From positions 12,158,013 through 12,222,012 of the forward strand of contig NC_092577.1 of the NCBI RefSeq assembly GCF_037975245.1: a DNA stretch of 64,000 bases. Direction: 5' to 3'. Source of the DNA: Apostichopus japonicus (lineage: Eukaryota > Echinodermata > Holothuroidea > Aspidochirotida > Stichopodidae). This document shows positions 1-12,400 of this stretch, piece by piece (the stretch's first letter is position 1; every line of letters starts with the position of its first letter). The notes under the pieces were generated by a model. That model saw only the letters and a program-made list of their open reading frames with translations. It was not told where the DNA came from and ran no database searches. The position numbers and the translations under genes were made by a program.

Positions 1-379
1 ATGATTTTTAAGCTCTATTGGACATAATTATGCCATACTCTTTAAATGTTTAGAAATGTTTTCTCTGTAAAGCGTACGACACAGAGGTAGCCAATATGAG
101 GTTCGTCTCGTTTGTTGTGTCTTGTTTATATCTATTCATTGCTCATTTTGTCCAATATAACTGTCTGTCCACCTGTGTCTCTTAATGTGGTCTAAGTTTG
201 TCTTTTTCTTTTCATTTAGCCTCTGAAGAAGAACCCTCTCCTAAGAACCAAACCTTGGGCCCTCTACCTTTTACATATTTACATACAAAGGCTTTTTCTC
301 GCGGTAGATAAGCAGTTGTAATAACAATTCTTTTTTGGGTCTCTCGTCAATAAAGAGTTACGACAGTTTCATGACTCAC
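1..379 (-). other. VPS11 intron (partial), with a diverged dispersed repeat at about 222-262
   Basis: No exon is visible. A stretch at 222-262 (CTGAAGAAGA, then CCTAAGAACC and GGGCCCTCTA) resembles, in the opposite orientation, a segment at about 14568-14625 in another VPS11 intron. It looks like one old interspersed repeat family. Confidence 0.5.
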
Positions 380-454
380 CCATATCTTTTACATACATCG
401 AGAATGTTATCATATTTGTCATGGTCCATGTGGTAGTGAAGTATTTGTTGGTAT
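380..454 (-). CDS. VPS11: VPS11 exon 21 (last exon in the window)
   Basis: 75 nt. LYQQILHYHMDHDKYDNILD aligns with human LFQQIMHYHMQHEQYRQVIS. The donor GTGAGTC shows that the gene continues before base 1, where the remaining 200 or so residues and the RING finger are expected. Confidence 0.95.
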
Positions 455-3400
455 CTGGACACAAAGAAAAAAAATTAAATACAAAATAATAATTTATTAA
501 GCTGAAAATAACTCAAGACAGACATTCAAGCACAAATAGAAAGAAAACGGAAACAAAGAATTCACGATGAAGTTATGAAATGAAACAAAAACAAGTATAT
601 GAAATGCAAAATGGAAAAAAATCAATCAATTTTATCACGGTATATCTGTAACAGACCAAAACACAACAATCAAAACTATCACTTTTTTTAAATTTTAATT
701 AAAAGGACTTTAAAGTGAAGTGATCGAAGAGACTTCTTGGACGGTTTCTCGGGAGTCAAGAACGGCAGAACACCTAACATAGTTTCAACAACTTCCAAAT
801 TTGATATTTTGGCATTTCACGCCACTAAAGGACAATTTTCACTGAAAATAGCTGATGCATAACGATTTACATAAAACATAAATATACATAAAACGTGATA
901 TTTTGGCATTTCACACCACTAAAAGACAATTTTCAGTGAAAATGTGGGAAAAAAATTCACATAAAAAAATACATCATAAAATGTAAAATTTTATTATGTA
1001 ATTGAAAATACATAATAAAATGAAAATACATAATAAAATGAAAATACATAATAAAATGAAAATACATAATAAAATGAAAATACATAATGATTTTCGTAAA
1101 CATAAATATACATAAAATTTGATATTTTGACATTTCACGCCACTAAAAGACAAATTTCACTGGAAAATGGCTGATAAATAACGTCAAGTCACCAGACATA
1201 AATTTGGGAACACAAAGATTGTCTCAAAATTATAAACACCATGCGAAACAGCCTAATTCCAAAGCTGTCAATGAAACAACTGAAAAACATATTGAAAGCT
1301 CTTTTCAAAACCCTTGCGGTCATTTGAGCAAATGTATCTGGTTTGTTTAATTAATTAACATTATTGAATTGTACTTTAATGACGGTGTTACTTACAATTT
1401 AGCCTTCTCGTAAAGGTAAAGTATACCTTTACTGAAGTTATGTTTCTGGCAGAGAACAAGGGCTAGGTCGATATCATAGTGACCCTATGAAAAGATTAAA
1501 CAAATAGAATGAAAGAATTTAGAAAAATAAAAATCATCGTACATTGAACGGTTTAGTTAATATTTATTAAACACATATAACAGAGAAGTGTATTTTCACA
1601 GTTAAGTATGACCCATAGTAAATGGAACTTCACACTATCACAGACATATGTATTCACTGGTCTGGGTTTTCCTACCTTGACACATCTTATGTGAGGTACT
1701 GCAAACACTTGTTAGCATGATGCCACCACTCGTTAATATTGAATTTCTCATTTTCATCTCTATCTAGGTAAAACATACCAGCACAGATACAGGGCTCCAA
1801 CATAGGCTGGTTGCTAGGTAGCCTAGCCTGCCCTGATGGCACTTAACAACACATATAGGTTTGGTTCCAGTGTGCTCAACCAGATAACAATGTACATGAG
1901 AGGAGACACAAACAACTTCAGTCTATTTATAGGTAATGACAGTGGCATGATTCTCTTTCTTAAAGCAGCATTTTGCGTCTTTTTCTATGATATTTCTCAA
2001 CCTCACTGACTCCACTCTGCCATAACAACATACATAACTAGGTTATCTATTTAAATCTTTCTTTAAATGGTGGCATAAAAGTCGAAAAATTTGCAACTTT
2101 CAACTTTGTTTTCTCCAAGATATTTTCCGTTGGGATCTCAAGTAACCTCGCCCATAATATGAATATTTAAACACTACGAACGTCATTGACCAGTAAGTAA
2201 TCCAACACCAAGCTTGATTTGTGTAGTCTATATTGCAGTTGTACAAGGGAGTCCCATAACAACTCCCTGGTTGTGCCAACGCAAAGTCTTGAATCTATTT
2301 TTAGCAACGGCTTATAACTAAACCTGCATCTCTGATTGGTTGAATTCAAACTAGTTCGTTTGGGGTACTGTATGCGATTAATTTTAAATGTGGAATTTTG
2401 TCGTGGATACTTTTCTCATTCTCTGCAAATATCCTTAATTACTCGCCAATTAATGATGTTGGCAGGGAAAAACTTGGCTGATATCTTAGTTTGCTGTTTT
2501 GTGATTGATATATGTAAAAAACTTGATGGACATGTCAAAAAAATAGAAAACGGCGACCAAACGCAAAATGCTGCTTTAAGCAGACTGACCAACTGCATGT
2601 TGCAATGTCAACTATACTGGTATAATGTGGAAAATCATTGATAGTCAAGGCAGCCTACATGTACTCAAACATATGACTGATCAACAGATGGGAAAAGTGC
2701 ATTTATAAGTAGAATGGAAACAGGTAAGCTAGGAACAAGATAAATCTCTTATAATTTACCTCTCCTGTCTGTAAGAGATCCATGGCCTTCTTTTCGACAT
2801 CTCTCTTATCTCGGCTGCCATCTTGTTTATGCATCATATCGTTCAGACACAGCTCTAAGTAAGTATTGTAAATCAACTGCGAAGATTCCGGCTGAGCCTT
2901 CAGAGAGAAATGTTTTTTACAAAATAACAAGATTGTTTATAAGTAGATGAGAGGTGTTGTATACCGACCATGGTTGGACAAAGTATGGAGGGATTGTTCA
3001 TGTTGGAGCAATCCATGGGTAAACTGAATGAGAATAACTTTCAAAATTACCCAAGGTATGGAAAATAAAAGGCTGACTTTCAATTAAATGTAAAAAGAAT
3101 GTTCTCCCAGTAAAGGAACCAATCGTAAGGATTGCCATCAACTGACACGTCTATCAACTCACTTAAACAAAGAATGCTCTCCCAGTAAGGAACCAATCAT
3201 AATGCAGGCTAACCATCAGCTGACAGGTCCAACAACTCAGGTAGCAGAGGAAGGTGTGTGTCTTCTTGTGTTCACTGACTCCAATCTAAAATCTTAGCAA
3301 CATTTTCTTTACTCTTCCAAGATGAATCAAAAAGCAATAAGAAATAACAGTCATTATATATTGCACAAACCTTTATCATGTGCTCCAAAAATTCACTAAG

Positions 3401-6400
3401 TTTTGGCGAGTTGTTCACAAAGATGTGGATGAATTCCTCAGCGGAGGCCCTCTGAAGTGGAGGAGGAAGACCGCCCTCTAGTGTTGCCATGTCGACAAGA
3501 GGTTCTGAGAAGGAGCATGCAACAGTTAAGAGTAACCTAAAGCTTGTAATGTACAGCCTCAGGTAGCAAGAATACATTTAAGTGAGTTGGAAAGAGGCTT
3601 AAAAGGAAAATAAATGGGATGGATAATTTGAACAGCTGACATCCAAAGAATTAGAAATTTAATTAGTTACTTTGTCATAACTAACCAAAAGTGCCCTTCA
3701 AAATAACTTCAATGCAGAGTTTACACACTGACCTTGGCTGTCATTGATAACAATTTAAGTACTATTGCATAACATACTTGTTAAACTGTATAAAGCATTT
3801 ACCATAGCAACAGTATATGCCATATACCTCACTTCAAGCCAACCAGAGCAAACTGCATTCCAGACAACTTTTTCAAGCCAAAAACCTAGTTATTGTATAC
3901 TCTCAGTTTTCCATTCTAACATTGCATGAATGCTAGAGTGGAAAATTACAAATATTTGGAGACTATGTATCAAAAATTGACTGTTTCAGACAAAACGGTT
4001 TTCTTTACTGAGTAAAGAACCTTTCTACAGTATGTAGCTATGAATTAAAACATCAATACAAAGAATTTTTCAAAATGAGGATTTCTCCTCATTTTTCCCA
4101 ATTATACTTCAACATTCAAGCACTTTCAAGCTCCAAAATAATTTTTTCCCTCTTTTTCTCCCATCCTTTTCCATCCTTTTCACATTTTTCAGATATCGTG
4201 GGAATCATACAAGTATTTATGTTTTAAGTTTTCAATATTTTGCCTCTATCTACAACAATTTTCTCTTTGACACAACAACAGTTAGTGTATGATGACTTGC
4301 AAAAACGGCAAACATTAATTTAATAGGCATTCCAAGGTTATATCAAGGCTGCCACATTCTCAATCTAAAATATACTCTTGTTGTTCCTGCAGGTAAATTG
4401 TTTTTCATTTTGCCCCCAAAAGTGATATAGAATCTATTCTACTGTATTGAGGTACCTACAGTTATACTAAAGGAACTGATCCATGGTAGCAGTTTCTATC
4501 AAATAAATGCAAATCTTTGAAATTTACAGTAAAGACCACATCTTTAAATTAATTGCCTGTTTGCCATCAGGTAGGGTAGAAGCCCAGCATTTGTGCACGA
4601 TTCACCCATGCAATACTAGAATTGTAACGCTCACAGGCTGCATTGGTCTGAGAATGATATGCACTAGTGTGTGATGCCGAGTGATCTGGAAAAGTTCACC
4701 CAGCGCCTTGATTAATTTGGACGTATAAAATTTTGTCTCCTGTCAGACGCTAGATTATTTGGAGCACCGAACCTACAGAAAATCTGACTATACAATACAA
4801 TTGGTCATCTATAGTCGCACTAGAAGATTGAGATTTTTCGGTCACGCTCCAGCAAAGGTTGCTTTTAAAGAAGCATTGAGACATACTGCTAAACCAGTAA
4901 GTAGGAAGGCCCGTGACTACCTTGCATGGAAAAATAAAGTCGCAATTTCGGAACATTAACAATTTCGAGGAAGCAATAAACCTTGCGCAAGATAGTGATA
5001 CGTGGCGGAGGTTAATCACTGAGCATGTCCGATAGACGAGACTCAACTTACTACTACTACTATACCTACGGAAAATCTGACTATACAATACCTGGGCTAT
5101 TCCTGTAGCCTCTTGAGTATGTAATGGAAATGCCTCTGGCCTTTTGGAAAAGCAATCAACAACCAACAAATGTACTTACAACTTTCAGGGGATGGGGGCT
5201 GTAGCTAGGTACCAAGCTAATTTTGCAAGCCATCATTTAAGTCCCTAATATTTCAGTGAACTAATGAAATATAACACCAACACACAGGGAAGGGGGACTA
5301 CAGCTAGGTACCAAGCTATTTTAAATTTAAGTCCCTTATTTTGTGATCTAATGAAATATAACACCAACACACAGACGGACATTAAAACCAAAAGCACTTG
5401 AAATGCAGCAAAGAACTTAAGCAAATGTTTTCACAAAACACTGTATCACTAGAAAAACAACATTTTGATTACTAATAATTACTACCACACATTTAGTTGT
5501 TTTAACCAACACTATCACCAAATAATTACTGGATATGTTAGAATTAACACATCAAACAGTTGAAATATGTGTTTTTAGTATTCCCATCACAGCAAGAATA
5601 TCACAAGAGAAACAAAAAAAAAGGGGATGGGGGGGGGGGGGGTTACAAATGGAGGTAGGGGTAGGCACACTAGCAGGATAGGTTAAAGGAAAGGGATAAA
5701 AATGGGAGGCACATTCAAGTTAACAAAAGGAACACAAACAATATGACAACTACAAACACACACATACACACACATAATAAAAGAACACAAAAATTGCTAC
5801 AGTTTATATATTCCCCTCTAGGTTTTCTTAGTTGAAATGTTTTTCAACTGTGAAGCCTTTGCAACATTCCCTAAGTTGACAATAGGTGAACTTTACGTTA
5901 AAAATGGAGGATGCTTCGCTGAAGAATAAAATTAAAGAGGATTAGAGTCCATCAAGGAACAAAGCATTACCGTCAATACCAGACAATGTGTTAGCTTTTT
6001 ATAACTTTTATTTTCTTTCTTTCTTTTTCTGCTTTTTTTGTTGTTTGCTGTACATGCAGGCCCCCATTTTTCTGTTTTTTACTTTGAAGTTCCTTTCCAT
6101 AGATATATCTTTATCTGTTTAATTAAGTTTACATCAAGAGAAAAGGAATCATGTTACTTGGGTTATTAGGGCCTAAGTCAGTTTACAATAAGTCTTTCAT
6201 TTGGGATTGCTGCATCCTGAAGGTCCATAAGTGTCTCTATTCTCTACCTCTTGAACAGATCAATATCACCCCGGAAGGTGGATAAATTGGTTTCTGATGT
6301 CTTTATTATTGATTGGTTAATTGATTTGATTGTTTGACTGACTGATTGATCAGTTTATTGATTGATAAGAGAGACAACTGAGTACTAGATTCTTCATAAA

Positions 6401-9400
6401 ACTACCTTCAAGAATTATGACCTTATAGAGTTATGTTGATTGACCGGTTTTCTGAAAGCTATATTATTGAGTGATTGATTGATTTGATTGTATTACTGAC
6501 TGATTAATCAACTTATTGATTTATTAGAGAGCCAACTGAAAGGATTCTTCAATACAACTACTTTCAAGAATATGACAATAAAACCAGCTACATACTGCCC
6601 TCACTGAGGGCAGTGATTAAAACCAGCTACATACTGCCCTCACTGAGGGCAGTGATCCAACTGAACCATTAGACTGTCAAGACCTTGTTTTTGTCTGTCA
6701 TCAAAGAACAACAACAAAATGATACACGACTATGATTTAATATCAATGTTCTTAGAAAAATGGAGAGAAATGTTCGGCCGTAGAAAAAAGTTTCTCAAGG
6801 ATTTGAGGCAGAAAAGCAATCAAGATGCAACATGCAACTAAATCAAAAGGATAACTCTAAAAAACAAACAAAAAACAAAAAAAGGGTGTGGAAAAAAAGT
6901 GGAAGACTACTTTAGCCTTAAGCTTCCTCTATCTCAAACTACAACTCAGGGTGGAGCATAAGCAACGACCTTGATCAGGACAAAGGATTTTACTGATGCA
7001 TTCTTCCAGAGAGAGAGAGTATATATGAATAAATCAAGTTATGACTATGTACACTCCACATGTTGGATTTGCAGGGGAACCAGATTTTATAGCCCACTTT
7101 CTGCTAATCAAGAAATTAAAAAATAGAGATATCCATCCAGAATGAGGCTTTTTTTTTGGGGGGGGGGAATGGAAGAAAAATATAACAAAAACTACTTGTC
7201 TACAAGAAAAAAGAAAAGTATGTTAGCAAATACTGAATATTAAAAAGTGAAAAAAAAAAATATTGATCAATAAAACATGCAAAAATTACCCTCCTGTTCT
7301 CCTTCGATCAAAAGTTTTGCTACAAGAAAGATATTAAGGAAAGGGGGGTTTTCAAAGTAGGCGACATGCAACATGTTGTTACACATTTTCTTTTCTCTTA
7401 ACGGTCACATACAAGCCACATCTTATTGAAACATATAATGTAAGGTTACTTACAATAGAATGCAACATAAAATATCATAGGATTACATGTTTTCTGGGGT
7501 TTCTTGTTCCTTCAAAACCTGATAAATTTGCCTCTTGTTTGATTGTCATTTTATGATGAATATACTATATATTATAGGAAAGTTTACTTTCAACAGGTTT
7601 CATATTTTCATGACTGTTTCACTAAAGTAATTCATAACCAACTGATCCGGTATTCTACACAATCTTCTATATCTCTTTCTGTCTTAGCCAACAGGTAAAT
7701 CAATTTTTAAGTCAATGTTTCCTTTAAATCTAGCTTCAATGGGGGGGGGGGAAGGGGAGGGAGAGAGGGATATTAATATTAAGGCAAACCAATTGGATCA
7801 AGGAAACAAAGACCATATTTTTTAAATCAATTTTCTAAGTTTCTATATTAGTATCACCTTCTAATATAGTTGTTCACTTCCCCCTCCCCCTATTGCAGGA
7901 TTTATAGTGACATGCAGTTTGATCATTCAATAAGTCATGAATATTCACAAGCACATTAAATATTCATCACATATGACATGCAAATTACCCTCATCACTGC
8001 TGTCAGTACCAGGTGCTGCTGGGTAGAAATGTGAACAGATATCATGGAAGGGGTTGCAGGATTATGTTAAATAAATACTGTAGATAGATACAGCCAGGTC
8101 GGACAATATTCTAATGCTAATACCACTATATACTGTCCTATTATATCATGCTTGAAAGCACTCTTACTGACAGTATGAACAGTTCCTAATCTTTATCTGA
8201 TTCTAATGCTAATACCTTCTAATGCTAATGCTAATTTTTCCCTTCTGGCAGGAAACTTAAGTACCACAGTGTGATGGTCTCGACCAAATTTTTGTAACTA
8301 TCTTCTAATATTCCTATCGACTACAGCATTTGATTGTGTGTCATGACCTTCATCACTTCATGTGTATAATTCTAGGTATGAGACCTATCAGTCTAAACCA
8401 AATCTTGCTTTTGAAGGATTTGGAAATATTATCAATATTAACCCTGTTTCTGTCCCTGATATTGTCCCCGTTTTTCTTTATTCTGTTTCTGAGTTTTTGG
8501 CGTTTTCAATTTTCTCTTTTCTTTCGTGATCCATTTACAAGCAAAATTCTAATCATTGTCAAAATATTCATCAGCTGTTATCAATCGCATTTATTCAAAA
8601 CTCTTCCAGTCCCAACAATTCCTGCGAAAATTAAACATCAAAACATTTCTGGAATATTCTTCAGTGGTTCGTCATTTAACAGTCTGATATTTTTATGGTC
8701 GCCGTGAAAATTTGTCAAAAAAGAAAAAAAAATCCTGATTATTCTCACCGTCTTTTGGTTTATACTCCGTACACAACAGCTTCAAGAGATCTGTGGTTTT
8801 GTCTGGTTCCTGACTCATCAACGTCTTGCCATATTTCTTCATATTCTCCATCGCCTGGTTACGAAAATAAAAAGGAAATGTCGCCCTCTTTTAACATATT
8901 AAGCTTTACGATGTCTGCCATCAGATTACTATCCCCTTATTTCCTACTGAATATTTGTTGTATTGCCCAAGATTTTTAAGACATTCTGAACTCTCGAGTT
9001 TTTAAAAAACAGAAAATCAGAGAGAAATAAAGAGTGACCAACCTCAATAAATTGGAGACCTGAGATATGCGACAAAGCTTCCTGAAAGTCCTTAATGTCC
9101 TCCAGCTGGATCTTGAGATACCAATCGTGACGTCTGTGTTTCTCAGACAGATAGAGGGCGTGCTCGAAGTATCCTGCCTGACGGCACACCTGCGTAAGGA
9201 TTGTCAAGAAAACAGATGCGGTCGGTTAGATCCTGCGAGATATGCCTTTGCTTTTCAAATGACAATTTTCCACCCCTTTGGACTTTTAAGAAATTATACA
9301 AATTTAAGCAGATGTTAACTCGTCTGAGGAAAGGTCGAGAAAAGCGCTTACAACACTGACGTTGATTCTTGTCACCCAAAATAAATGTTTTATTTACTAA

Positions 9401-12400
9401 ATTTTGAGGTTATTTTCAATCTGTTCATTGTGTGTATGCATTCTTGATCCTTTTCCGAAAATTTGGGTCTGGGGTGAATCCTGGGTGGTGGTGGGAGGAA
9501 CGGACTTGGCCCATTCTAGAGAGCTAAAACCATACTGATTTCAGTATGAATATGAAATTAAATGTGTTAGTAGTTGGTAAAGAACAGTAACAGATATTTT
9601 TGTCTATCTTTTGTAAATTTTGAATGATATTGTCCCTCCCCCCCACCCCCCTTGCCCTTTCTGCAAAGTGTCTTAATTTCTCCCTGCATCCCACCTTACC
9701 TTCTCTTAACATTGTCTTGCACCTCTATCACAAAGCAAGACACTGGCACCCTTTCCAATCCTCACAGCCCCCAGTGCTTAGCATGAACCCACAAAGGTCG
9801 GGGGAGGGGGGGCAAAGGATAAATTCCAGATTGTTTTGAGGGGTCAATCACAAATTAAACTTACTGTACCTTTATTGCTGTCTCCACATCAAAGTTGACC
9901 TCTCTTTCCTCGGTCTAGATGGTGATAGAAAAGATGCACAATTCAATGAATAATTTATCCAGTATCCACATTGAAAAATGCTATGTAAAATACTATGCAA
10001 AATGCTACGTAAAATACTACGTAAAATACTATGCAAACTGCTATGCACAATGCTATGCAAAATGCTATGCAAAATGCGATGTAAAATGCTTCACAAAATA
10101 CTGCGTGAATGCTATGCAAAATACTATGTAAAATATTATGCACAATGCTATGCACAATGCTATGCAAAATGTTATGTAAAATGCTGTGTAAAATGCTATG
10201 CAAGATGCTATGCAAAATGGTATGATAACTTGCTGTGTCAAATGTATAGCAGTCTTTGTACACAACAACCATATTATTATTTTAATAAGAGATAAACTTC
10301 ACAGCCTTCAAAACCTGCTACACAAAATTGGCTACACTGAATGATTCCCGGGAATTGATATAATATTATAATAATTTGATAATGGAGACATTTCACCTGC
10401 CCCCAAAATATTATTTCAAAACGAGAATTAGTCCATCCCACCAGCATGTGTTGTTGTGAGTGAGATGGAAAAAAAACACTGAACTAATTCATCTAATTCA
10501 CTAATAAATCTGGAAGAAAACGTTAGCTGCAACAAGGTATTTTCATGTCACAAATTTATGCTAATATGCACCCTTATAAATTCTTCCAGTTTACTGTTGT
10601 CCTTGAGTTTAGTGTAACAGTTTAGCAGGAGGGTTGTGTGGTCCTCGTTGGCCAGGCCTTGTTTATGCAGCGCTTGAAGATACGCTGTGAGGTTGTGTAT
10701 CCTCTGTGCATCTAAGAACTAGGAGAGATGAAAAGAGCAGATATGATGGATCCTGTTTGGTTCTATGATGTTCATTTCCTGACACAGAATATCAGACACA
10801 AGAGCAGTAGCGATCGACAACGGGGCAGACGATAACAAAACTAACGGTTTGGAAGAAATACTTGATGTCTGTCTCTGTGCTTTGTAGATTCAAGAAAACC
10901 TCTTCAGTTGATCTGGATTTAACCAGTGCTACAAAGAGCAAAGAGCATAGAATGTGGTTGGTAGGGGGCAAGGGAGGGGGTAAGGGAGGGGGTAAGGGAG
11001 GGGGGTAAGGGAGGGGGAGGGAAAGTTTGAGGGGTATTGGTGAAAAGTAAGAGCTGTCAAACACAAAGAGTGTTGACTGAATTAGAAAAAGAATATAATT
11101 CATTGACCCTTGCTCGGCCCCTGATCAAAAAACAAATTCGGCATCTCCACCAGCCTATTTATCATGTCTGAGTTGTGTGATAGCTAAACTTATATAAAGT
11201 CTGTTAATAGCACACTACCCCACACACTACCACATCATAGCAAATTCAGGATGAATATAACCTTGAATAAATTTGAGGGGGCTAAACAAATATGGGCCAC
11301 CCAAAAACCTAGGACCCTCCCTCCCCCTAACTCCTCCTCTCCCCCAGTATAAATTTTCTTCCCCAACAATTTTTCACTACCTTAATTTTCAAAATTCACC
11401 GGGGCAATCCTGTCTGTTATTTCAAGCTGAGCCGAAATATTTTTGCCATGTTCTACAAATTTGCACCATGCAACACCATGCCACCCCCTCCACCCTGAAC
11501 CGTTCCCTCCCTATTCAGCAGGAACAATTAACTTTCATAAAATTTTGCCAAACTGTCTAACGCATTGGAAGTAAAGTACAAGGCCTTACCTTTCTAATGA
11601 CATATGAAGGCTCCAGCGAACCGATGGTTTTGATGTATTGTTGTATAGCGCCATCGTGATCGCCTTTGCTGTAAAGGTGATCGCCATATTGCGTAAATAT
11701 GTCGATGAGTCCATCGCTATCGTAGTGCTGACTCTTCGCTAAGCTGTCGAGAGTTGAGAACGGAAATGAGATATATTTTGGGCAAAAGCTTTCTCTTTAT
11801 TATTTTAGTTTTTTATTGCATTTGCCTTCTTCTATGGATGATTTAATACAGCAATGTGTCTGTGCATAAATGCGCCACATATATCTGAGGTAACCCTCCA
11901 ATTCTAAAATAGTTTTGGTAAAATTTCTTTCCACGGCTAGTAATTAACTATTTTTCGACGATTCTGCCCACAATTATCTGCGATACCACCTTTAAATTGT
12001 TTGGAAATTACAGCAGCTGAAGGGTTGAAAAGTTGTTCTTGAGATGGGAAGTTAAAACACCTGATTTTATTTACTTGATTGATTATTTGCTCATTTTTGA
12101 TTTATTTATTTATTTTTTTTATTTCTAATATTACCAAAATACCTCTCCAAATTTCACATGATTCATCACGACACAATGTCACACACGAATGAGTTTCTCT
12201 TCTGCACATGAACCATGATTCTTGCCTCAAAATGTTGCCTTAAACTGATCATGGATCGGAGCTGCTTCTGGATGGCAATGACAACTTTCCCTCGATTCCA
12301 ATAAACATCTAATCTACGCACATTTAACATAAGTATCATCTATCTAGGGCAGAGGTCCCCAATACGTGTACCACTCCACATGCCGAATTAGTGACCTTCA

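Noticed and set aside
8330-8707. 125-codon Phe/Leu-rich plus-strand ORF
   Set aside because: T-rich intron DNA antisense to VPS11; no family motif, no splice partners.
9872-10295. Cys/Tyr/Lys-rich and His/Ser/Ile-rich repeat proteins
   Set aside because: Both are translations of a 12-bp minisatellite within a VPS11 intron.
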